Shown here piece after piece: positions 10,701-22,700 of a stretch of DNA of 64,000 nucleotides (the stretch's first letter is position 1; each line of letters begins with the position of its first letter). The translations under genes were made by a program, and so were the position numbers. Under the pieces are notes generated by a model. That model searched no databases, was not told where the DNA came from, and saw nothing but the letters and a program-made list of their open reading frames with translations. The DNA is from Rana temporaria (taxonomy: Eukaryota > Chordata > Amphibia > Anura > Ranidae): the NCBI RefSeq assembly GCF_905171775.1, contig NC_053492.1:295841934-295905933 (forward strand). The letters run 5' to 3'.

Positions 10701-13700
10701 CTCATGTGAATATCATATTTGTACATTATGATTAAGTTGATGCACACAATCTTGTTCTTTATACTAGTCTTAGAGCTTCCACCCAGGAGCTAATTTGTGG
10801 TCATTGTGAAAACACTCATATAGCAAAAGGAAAAGCCAGGGAAAGGGGAAGTTATGACTAAGCAAGAATAGTGGAGTATTTTCTATTGTGTGCTATTGTT
10901 ATCACAGTCTTTAGGTTTGGGCATAGATTAGTTTATGATGGAACTTGCTGAGAACAAAGCATACACAATTCAGCTTTTCAATGATCAAATTAAAGTGTTT
11001 TTGCTAAAGCCTAGTACACACTACAATTTTTTTTTTTTAGCAGGGCTGAATTTTAAAAACTGACAGCTCTGGAGCAGCCACTGTACTAACCATGCAATGT
11101 TAGTACATCGATATCCCCTACTGTGCTATTGTGTTCTGACAGGGGAACGGTCCCCCACCAGAACACTCCGGTCAGTGGGAGCTGATCGGCAGACCTTTTT
11201 CAGGTCACGCCCCTTCAACAGAAGCTGGGTGAACGGCCGTGTTCTGTCAGACTGGCTGCAATACACACGGGCCGAATGTAGGCTGTTTTTTATTGAACCA
11301 GCCAATGCGGCCCACATGTACTAGGCTTTAGTCTAACAACCAGGTGACACACTAGGAGGTAACACACAGGGAGGCAACTTCTATCTCTGAATAAGTTGTT
11401 GCAGAGCTGCTACTACAGTTCTCACCTAACAGTGACAGCAGGGCACATGTGCTGAGGACAAGAAGGCTTTGGGACTCATTCGCTGGGAGACTTTCCAACA
11501 GTATGTAGAATATTATATAAGATATTGTTAAGTAAAAAGTGCAGCTGATTGTGTGAAGTGCTCAATAAAACCCACTAGTTGGCTAGAAACAGACCAATTT
11601 ATTGCAGACAGTTCAGTTTTTCCTTTTTAAAGCTTTCTGACATCTGACTAAAGCTTACCAAATTATTGATTTTTTTGTTTCTTATTTGTGTATTTTTAGA
11701 GACACTATAATGATGAAGATCCAGAAAAAGAAAAGAGGATAAAAGAGTTAGAGTTACTACTTATGTCAACAGAAAATGAACTGAAGGGACATCATCATGC
11801 AATACCAGTAAGATTGGTCTCATTTATCCTAGGTTCTGCAAACTATCCAGAATCCAAATAAATTAGGTGTTTGGCATAGCAATCAATTTGTCCTTTTAAC
11901 AAAGATTAGATCTTACACATTCTTATGTGGTTATATGCACCAATAGACACATTAAAATACTGCCTTTGAGAACTAACAAAATATAAAGTATAATGTTGTT
12001 TAGTCTTATCTTTTTGACAACATTTTGTTACATATTTACACTTTAATAGGTTATTCATGCTATTCCCATCAAGGTATAAATGTTAATTATCCTGTATTAC
12101 AGTAGATATAGTATCAATTACACGTTTTTGGTTAAGGTAGAACACTTCAGTCGAGAAAGAGGTCTTATCTTTTAAACGTTTTATTAAACATGTACTGTGA
12201 CCTCGCTGCATGTGTATCTCCGTAGTATGAAATAGTCATTGCATGATGACACAACACATAGCAGCGTATTTCAGGCTGGCTACTACATTGATGAAAGGAA
12301 ACATCTTGACAACTGTTTCAGAAGTGCAAGTACTTTAGATGATGCAACAGCTTTTATCTGGCCCATAGCTGTGTGTGAGACACCTTGAGCAATTTCATTC
12401 TAAGTTCCTCCTTTTTTTTCCATCTCTTTTTGTAAAACAGAACCATGCAGAAGAATATCCCGTGTGGCAGAGCACAACAATCGCTGACAACTCTAGGCCC
12501 CATGGTGACAGTGCACCTGCCTCTTGTCTTGCGGAACCCCATAACTGTACACCTTCTCCTCCATTGGACCATGGGTGCCTTCCTGAAGAAAGTGCTTCAC
12601 CAGCTCGGTGTTTTGGTGTAAATCTGTTAATACAGATGAAAAATGTGCCTGAATACACTGATACTTTGCAGTATATTGATCCTGTAAGTAATGCAGACAT
12701 TTCACAGATCAAGTTCAAATAAAAAAGATGAAAGTGGCAATGTGAATATTCATATTCATGAGTAGCGCACATCTTCTACTAATTAATTTTTTGTGTGCCG
12801 CTAAATTTCAAGTTCCCACTTCAGTCCATTTAGTAAAGTCAGGAGTTCTGTTGCACTTTAGTTCAGAAAGCAATGCCACTGTTTTGCATTCAGAATAGTT
12901 TGCTGTACCTTAAAGTGATTGTAAACCACAGAAATGAAATATGAACAAAGCATATCCTTCTATAGTGTGTACTTGTCTCAATCAAGATCAGTAAAGGCCC
13001 TTACACACAATCAGAGAATCCTACTAAAAATATCCATCGTATGATAATCTGATTGTTAGTACACAGCTTTTGTCTGAAATTATCCGAAGTGACTAACACG
13101 AAAAGTTTTCCTGTACGATACAAGATCGTACACTTTTCGTTTAATCAGTACAGTTTTTGTCTAAAAATACATTACAAATACAATACATTACATCACTTCC
13201 AAATTTTTATTCTGACGTACGAGAAGTTTCGTCCTTTGGTAACCTATTTCATTTTGATAGGGACACTAGCATGCAACAAAAAAAATGGACAATCATTTGT
13301 CAGATAATCTTATTTTGTATACTAGGCTTAAATAATATTTCTGTCTGCTGCCCCATTCCTCTGCTAACAGCATGAGACACTTCTGACATACCTCCAGCTG
13401 ATTGACAGCCTCAGCTCTGCTTGGGGGTGGGAGGGGGGGAGGGGGGGTTTCTTCCCTTCAATTAGCTCTCAGAGCTCTCCTCATTAAGCTCTGCAGAGTA
13501 TAATTTCAGCTCTTGTCCCCTGTTTTCTGACAGCTCAGGCAAGCTTTATACAATTTGGACTTATATGCAGAGGAGAAAGGGCTGCAGATAAACAGGTACC
13601 AATGTATGTAGGAGGATTTGCTTCATCTCTGTATCACCTAAGTGGGTATTTTGAAGGGTTTACAGCGACTTTAAAGTGTACCTGTACTAAAATGTCTGGC

Positions 13701-16700
13701 AGATAGATGATTAAAGTAGACACTACTTCCTTTTATGCAACAACAACCTTTTTCACAGTGCCACTGTAGCCTGCACAATTCCCCATGTAAATGTCCACAG
13801 ACACATGGCAATAGGTCACTCAGACATTATGCTCTATCTGCTGGGTGTCATGCCTACTCTCCCCAGAAGTCAGAATTGATTTGTAGGGCTCCGGTGGAGC
13901 TGCAAGGAGAATTGTTGTAATGCAGAGGCACCTTATGTTGCCAATTATGAGATCCTTTTCCAATCCTTTTTTGCTAGTATAGGTTTATATAGTGTATGCC
14001 TGCCTTATACTGTATATTTACCAAGCGGAATGCAGTTTCTTATTTTGTTTTTATTTCCTTTTCTTTTTCAAGCTTAAACCTGCATGTTATTTGTTTATTA
14101 ATACTTTGCTTCAATGGTTATTCCAACCAGTACTAAATGTGCATTTTAAGTTAAAAGAAAGATTAGTTATTATCTAAATAAGTAAATAGTTGTAGACCCA
14201 TACAAAATTGATTGTGATGTGTTGCTTAGACTAAGAACCAAAACCTGAAAGCTTTGAAGTATAGGATCAGCTATTCCTGGCTTGTAATTAAAAGTGGTAG
14301 TTTGGAAAAAAAATCATCTTGATTCTGTCTTAACCACATACTGGGTTGCTAACCCGGGTCAAGCATGCAGCCAGTGAAGTCTGAACTCCCTTTTCTGCAT
14401 GCTTGTTCCAGGTCAGTGACTCACTTAGTAAAGGAAGCTAGGATCAGGTCAACAGCTCCATAGCCTGCACCTTTCTAAACAAGTCAGTAATGGTAGTGTG
14501 CACATTTTTAATCATAACATGTTCACTTTAAGCAATGTAGCACTTTATGAGAGCCAAATACTTACTGATATGGATCGATTTATTTAATCCTCCCGTTGGT
14601 GCATGTCATTTTATTTATTCTACCCTTAAATTGTGCTAATCTTTTCCAGTTAGTACCATATTTTGTATGATTTGATAAAATGTTTAACTTTGTTGCATGG
14701 CCTGGAAAAGATACACAGTTGTCCCCTAAAATACACATACAACTGGTTGAGAAAACGTGTGATAGAGTATATAGCCCTTTTGCAACAATGTATACACATA
14801 CCTAATGAAAGAGTGAGCACAACTGTTGCATCATTTCTTGATTGCTCTATATATGTGTAAGTAGTAACCTATTTTGTGGAAGTTTTTAAGGCAGCGCCTT
14901 ACAATTTGTTAAAGTTGCGTGCCTCCTACATTGTTTCAGGATTCTTCATCATGGAGTGAAGTCAACAGTTTTGAAACCAGTGAGAACACAGATTCCTCAA
15001 ACAGCAGTTCTCCCTCAGGCCAAGACTCAGAGCCTCCGGAGGAGATGGGCAGCCTGTGTGGCCCCGGGGCTGTACCTGATACAGACACAGGCAAAACCAT
15101 GCTCTGTATGGGTTCTCCCACCTCGCCCAGTTCCCTAGATTGCTCAAAGTGCAGCCAGTCGCCGTTGATCGTCCTGTGCAAAAAGAGAGGGCGTCTCAGT
15201 TGCCTAACCGGTGGAGAGAGTGGTCTCTCCCCTATCAAAAGCCTGCCTTTCTCTCCCTCTCAGGTAGATGATGACTTCTGCAAAATGATCACTACTTCTC
15301 ATCAAAGAATTAACAGTATAGAAAGTAAATGTTTGGAAACAATGACTAATTCCTCTCACACCCATTAATTTCACTTTGTGATTAATTCACTCTTACACAT
15401 GGAGCTCTGAAATGAGTTTAGCAGTAACACTAACTGGTGTTTTTATTTGGCACTTTGGAGAAGGCTTGCTGGTTCTTTCTGTCTGTTTGCTCTTGCCCTT
15501 TGGTAATGGCGTTCTGTAACACTTTTCTGAATATCCTATTTCTTTCCAAAATCCTTTACTTAGTGTGCTTATTAGTATTAGGGTAACGTGTTCACAGACT
15601 TGCAACATATTTTATGTACTATTTCTTTGAACAGTATAGTAATTTATTCATTGTGATTTCTCTTTGCAGTTCTTGAATCCAGTGTCAGCACATGAGGGGA
15701 TGCACATCGAGCAACCAACTCTAAGCTCCACTCCATTGTGTTCTTCCCACAAGACCACAATTACCACACAACTTCACCGGGACCACACAACGCGACTACA
15801 GAAAGAAAATCACATGTAGGTTTTTTTCCCCCCTAAAATGCACTATATGGGCAAAAGTATAAGGACAACCCTCAAAATGGTTGCGTTCAGCTGTTTCGCC
15901 AGTCACATGACCAAACGCCAAGTTAACATTTAAGTATAGATCGACTTTTAATCATATATATAGTGGTGTTGATTTACCTAAAGGTGTTGTAATGGTTCGT
16001 CTTTTATTTTCTAAATTGGTTCCTTTAAGCTAGTGCATTGTTTGTTCACTTACCTTTTCCTTCGATTTCCCTTCTAAATGTTTTTTTTCTTTGTTTGAAT
16101 TTCTCACTTCCTGTTTCTCCTCGGTAAGCTTTCCACCATCATCCGAGAGGTGGAAAGTCATTTAGAACAGCTTACTAACCCCTTACTGAGGAGGAACAGG
16201 AAGTGAGAAATTCAGACAAAGAAAAAAAAACATTTAGAAGGGAAATGGAAGGAAAAGGTAAGTGAACCAACAATGCACTAGCTTAAAGAAACCTATTTAG
16301 AAAATAAAAAACAAACTTTTACAAACCCTTTAAGGAAAATAGTCTGTGCTCTGCAAGTGCAGTTGCTCTAGATCTGAGGGGAATATGCAAGAAAAATAAA
16401 AACACAGCTTTTTTGCGTGCACACGATTGGATGATAAAAATCAGCAGAGCTTTCCCTCATTTCAGAGCTTCCCCTCATATCTAGAGCAACTGCGCTTGCA
16501 GTGCACAGTGTATTTGCCTTTAGTAAATTAACCTCCCTATGTTTTATGTAGTAACTATTCACTTGCCGGATATTTTGCTTAAAGCGGGGGTTCACCCAAA
16601 AAAAAATGTTTAACATTACATTCAGCCGAGTTGTCAGAATGCCCGTACATACCGTATTTTCACCGCCGCTTCCGGGTATGTCTTCTGCGGGACTGGGCGT

Positions 16701-19700
16701 TCCTAACTGATTGACAGGCTTCCGACCGTCGCATACTGCGCGTCACAAGTTGCCAAAAGAAGCCGGACTGTGAGTCGGCTCTATACGGCGCCTGCGCACC
16801 GACGTTCGGCTTCTTTCGGCAACTCGTGACGCGCAGTATGCGACGGTCGGAAGCCTGTCAATCAATTAGGAACGCCCAGTCCCGCAGAAGACATACCCGG
16901 AAGCGGCGGTGAAAATACGGTATGTACGGGGATAAAATAAAAAAAAAACAGCCGATTGTCATTCTGACAACTCGGCTGAATGTAATGTTACATTTTTTTT
17001 TTTTTTGGGTGAACTCCCGCTTTATGCAATTCTGGGTTTTTTTTTTTTCCCCTTTTTTGTGTATGCTCAATATTAATTATTTCATATCTGCTACACTAAT
17101 TGATTATGAATAGTAGTGCTCAGAATGGTCACTTTGCTTCAGAATTTGAGGTAGCAAATGTGGTTAGCATTTTACAAAGCTAGCTGAACAGGTTTGTTGT
17201 CATTTTTTTTCTTTTAATCTGCACTGATGTACAGTTATATTTGTATCAAAACTGTAAAAAAATTGCAACTTTACATTTGCCCCTTGATATTTACAGCCTT
17301 AGGACACCAGCCATGAAACGATCAATTTTGGACAGCTCTCCAAGAACACCCACTCCCTTCAAAAATGCGTTAGCTGCTCAGGAGTTCAAATACGGGCCAC
17401 TAAAACTTTCGGTAAGCTGAACGAAAGGGCTGGTTTGCTCAGGTACAGCAAGTAGGCGTGATGTGCTTTAATGCTTACGATAGTTTCTCTTACATTCTTT
17501 CAGCATCACACCCCCTCACACCTTGCAGAAGATCTTCAGGAAGTAATCAAACAGGAGTCTGATGATTCTGGCATTGTAGCAGAGTTCCATGAGACAGAGG
17601 AACCTGTTCTAAAGAAAATTAAGCAAGAGGTAAGCAAGAAGATCTTCATACAGGCTTCCATGTGTTATACTGTATATTGTATACTTCAGAATAAATATGA
17701 ATCCTATAACACTATAAAACCATAACGTGTATTTCACCATCTGTAATGCTTTCTAATGTGTTTGGTCCATGCAATTAAGCTGGAATAATGTATTACAGTC
17801 TGAGTTATTTATCGTTGTGATATAGGTTGAAACTGAATCACATTTTTTCAGTACTGTAGTAAAAAGGATAATCTGCTCCTCCACGTGCAGCAGAGATTCA
17901 GATATTTTAATAAATCTGGCCTGGTATTTTGGTTTTATTTCAAGACATATTCCTTTTTGATAGTAAAATTTAATTTTCACCAAAGTTAATAAGTGTATGT
18001 AGAATGTTATATTTTGTCTTGAAAAAAGATTGCACAAATATTATTCATTATTTTAAACTGAACTTGATCACAAAGCAATACCTGTGTTAGAAGCCTCATG
18101 TAGAAACTGTCACAAGCAAGCTCTGAGTGTTGACGATTACCTTTATTTAGTTCCATTGCATGCGACAACACTGCCACTGAAGAGCTAAAGTTTGCCAGCT
18201 TCAGTAGGGTTGATTTAGTAAAACTGGAGAGTTGAAAATCTGGTGCAGCCGTGCATAGAAACCAATTAACTTCTAGGTATTTTGTCAAAGCTTAACCTCC
18301 CTGGCGGTATGATTATTTCAGATTTTAGGTGCTAAAAGCGGTACCATTATTTTGCAAGGAAATTTGGTGTTTTACATTGTAGGCCTGTAATTCTTAGGAA
18401 TAACTCACTTAAATCTGTCCAAACAATAGTCTAGTAGGCATCCCGGGTATCAAAAAGTTTGAAAAACAAAATCATAAATTATAATATAATAAATAATTAT
18501 AAATAATTATAACAAATATTATAATTATAATAAAAAATATTCAATAATGTAATCAACTCAAAATCACAGAAATTTGCTCAGTTGCAGAATTGTCGCTGTC
18601 ATTACTTTTATTTTTTTATGACGAATTTCCCCACAAATCGCTATCGCTCAATTCTGCAAGTGATTATAATTTATTATCGCTGTTTTCTAGCTGCTCTAAA
18701 ACCACTTTTGACATAAAGGGACACTTTTGGTTGCTATGGAAAATCTACAGTTTGCAGGCAGAAAGAACAGTTTTTATTATATAAAAGAACATGTAGGGCA
18801 CTGGGCAGACCACTTGGGACAAAGGGGGTGTGTATTTTTTACATACAGTACTGTAATCTATAAGATTACAGTATACTGTATGTAATGTGTTTATTTACTT
18901 TTTTGAATTTGGCGCCGTTTTCCGCCCCTGTGCGTCTTAACGGCGCAGGGAACGGAGATCGGCGGCACACAGGGACACTGTGTGAATCGAGCGAGGACGC
19001 CGATTGCTCACACAGCGGGGAGGCATCACAGGATCCAGGGACAAGGTAAGTAACTTTGTCTGTAGCTGCTGCAAGGCGATCCCGAGTCTGGCTCGGGGAT
19101 ACCGCTTTTGGTACAGAAATCTTACCCCGAGCCAGACTCGGGAATACCGCCAGGGGGGTTAATTGAACAAGCTGACGTTAGAAGCTGATTGGCTGCCATG
19201 CACAGCTGCCCCTGATGCACCCTCCAGTTTTAGTAAATCTCCCCAAGTCTGAGGCTTCTTTTTTTCATGACCAATCTCATTTAGCATTTCATTTAAATTT
19301 CCTGAAAAGCTATTTTACTGAAAATAATGCTTGATATGAAAACTGGGCAAAATGGTTATGTCAAAGGGAACCTGTCTTGAAAGAAATTTGTAGTCTAGAA
19401 AATGCTACTTGCTTTACTTTCTTGCTAATCTATATCAGCCCACGTATTTGCCTAATGACAGGTATTATTGCAAGTGTTAGGAACTATGCCAACATCTGAT
19501 TTCTGAAATTTATTTCAACAATGGTATTCTGACATAAGTGGCATAATTTTGTTGTTTTCAGGTAGAGTCTCCAACTCATAAGATGGGAAACGTCTACTGG
19601 GAATCTGATAACCTCGTGGCTCAGCTGTTTACACAACACAATATTCTGGAAGATACTCCAGTAAGTCAGCACTTTAATGGAATTGTCTCACTTCATAGTT

Positions 19701-22700
19701 ACTGAAGATAAACCACAGCTTCACACTGTGCAAAGATAATCCGAAAAGACCCTGAAAATTAACTGAGAATTAGTTTTTATTGTTTAAAAACACGTCCACT
19801 GTCAAAAGATACTACAAAAAGCTATATGCACTGTCCTTGTACACTACGAATTTGTGTTGGTTCAGCAGGAACTGTCCAAGATTCAAACTGTTAATGGGCA
19901 GGCTGGATGTACCAAGTTGATCGAAATTTGCACCATGCATGGCCTGCCTTAGAAGACTAGTTGATGCACTTTATAGGAGTGGACATGTGCAGTCACTTCC
20001 TTAAAGTGTATCTAAAGCATTTTTTTTTTTTTGCTAGAGTATATAGGAGGCTTGGCACACTTGACATGGTTTTATTGCTGCCTGTGTCCTCACTGGGGAG
20101 AGCCACCGTCCCTATATGTCCTGGTGGCTACTGTCACCTGGTCTAGAAGTGATGGGAATTACACATTTTTTAATAATAATATCACAAAAATAATAGAGAT
20201 AAAATATTCTAGCGGGAACATAGCATAAAAAAAATTAAAAGGAGTTTTAACCCTTATCTACTCTATCCCAAACTAAAATATATTTTGGCTTTCTATATAC
20301 TTTGATATAACTTGCTTCTTCTTTTGAAGACTGACATGTCATTAAGGAAGTCTACCCAAATATATATCAGTTATGGTAACCACTGGTGGGTTGACTGGCT
20401 TTTTATTATTGTGGTCTCCTATAGTAAGATGATGTGGCCATTGCAGAGAGTTCAGTATAGGCAGCCTTTGTTATGCCTGAATAAAAATCGGTGAAAGTAA
20501 GACACCTTTGTAAAAGCTGTAGCAAATGGAGTCACCAAAAACTGTATTTTTTTTTTGCTTCAAAGAAAATCACTGTAAATTATGCAGTGTAATATTAACC
20601 AAACAATCTCTTTTGCACTTTTTTACAGAATCTTCTTACCAGCTCTTTTCTGATGAAAGAGGATCACAGGCTGAGGTCATTTACTGCTCAAAGAAATAGA
20701 TTATTTTCAAGCCCATTACAGGTACTTTGTTATTATTATAACTGAATGCGCACATGGTGAACCAATAATCATTTTGTTTTAGCCATTGTGATATAATATT
20801 ACAATATAATATACAATATAATACAGTCACATAGCTTACATACTGTATGATAACTGGTTATGCAATAATCTTTGAAAAATGCGAAACTGCATTTATGAAA
20901 GCATATCAGTGCTACTTACTTATTCAGCACATGAAACAATCTGTTAGACTAAGGAATCTATAAGCCACTTAACTGACAGCCTGACATTTTTTGCACATGC
21001 GTATCACTGGAAATTCTCTGTGGAAAAATGGATTGGCAAGTGTCTACTTACATCTAGAGTTGTTTCAGAGAAATTGCTATGTAGGCCCCTTTCAGACGGA
21101 CGGCAGTTTTGCCGCAATTTAAAGCATGTACATTTTCAGTGAAATTCAAGGCTCTGGGCACTGCGATTAGCTGCATTTGTACATTGCGATTACGTGCGGT
21201 TACATGCAGCCGCGTTTAGCTGCGGTAGTCATTTCCATAGAAACCCTTTTTATTTTTTTTGATTATGATGTGCTTCCTGTTTTTTTTTTCTCACACTGCT
21301 ATCCGCAGTTGACACAAAAGACTGCGATTACCTGCGGTTAAGTGCATATAGCTGCGCTAAATCGCACCTGGACGCATTCAATTAAATTTTTTCTATTCGC
21401 ACCAAACCGCATGCAACGAAATCGCAGCTAAACGTTGTGTGTGAATGGGGCCATAGGAAAGCATTGTGTGCTTTTAGCTGCGGTAGAAAACTAGAAAATC
21501 CGCAGCTAAAAGCATCATTCTATCCGTCCGTGTGAAAGGCCCCTTACAAGGCATGGAGTTATTGAGGGGTGGATTTACTAAAACTAGAGAGTGCATAATC
21601 TGGTGTAGCTCTGCTTACAAACAAATCAGCTTCCAGGTTTTATTGTCAAAGCTTAATTGAACAAAGCTGAAGTTAGAAGCCGATTGGCTACCATGACTAT
21701 CTGCACCAGATTTTGCCATCTCCAGTTTTAGTAAATCAACCCCTAAATGTCTATCTCATACTTTGCACAATTTGTAAAAGGTCTTTGATCTAGTCACATT
21801 CAATAAAAGCACCCTAATGCGGAAGTAGGTATTGCTGGCTTGTTTTTTAAGGTGAAAGCTCTGGATTGTCACCCTTACCCATCCTTCTCTAATTTGTGTG
21901 ACGTAAGAAACTTGCATTTCAAGTGTCCCAAAACTTCACTGTTGGTGGTTTTTGGTCACTACATGCTGTTAAGGCCCATGCACACGATCAGAAAATCATA
22001 TGAAAAATACCGCTTTTGAAGTGATTGTATATAATCTGATCGTTGGTACATAGCTTTGAGGGGCTGATCACTAAAGTTCATTAGATATTATCCGAAGGGA
22101 CAGACACGAAAATGTTTGTTGTTAGATACTGGATCGTACGATTTTCATTTAATCAGTACAGTTGTCCTTTATCACAAAGTTTTATTCTGTTTTATGAGAA
22201 TTTTCTTAACTTTAGAAACTTCTTTTATTTTCAATGTGAGACTAGCATGCAAAAAAAAAAAAAAAAAAGACAATCGTTCCTCCGAAAATCTCATCATGTG
22301 TACCAGGCATTAATGATACATTGATTAAAAGAAAGTTGAAGAATACAAAACCTGCAAAATGTATAATTTTTTAAACAATACCACAGATATCCAGTAGTAT
22401 ACTGGTATTCAGCCACGTGCAATCAACTGTGCCTTTTACTTTCTCTTTAAGCCATGATATTATTTGTGCAGCTGTTTCTTTCAAATTACTATGACACATC
22501 TGTGAAATAAGTGTTTGCTTTTGTAAGAACCTCACAATAGCTATCCCAGATCTATGTTTTATTCACCTTGGGAAATAGAAAGTGACTTGTAACACAGATT
22601 TGATTAGAAGCAAAATGTCCAGGTTTCACACCATTTTATTCCTTTTTTAAGTCACTATGTTTACTTAACACATCATAAGAGGATATTGACATATATTTTT

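Noticed and set aside
12395..12772. 125-residue frame on the minus strand and a 70-residue one beside it
   Set aside because: Antisense shadows of MYB exon 9. No recognisable protein.
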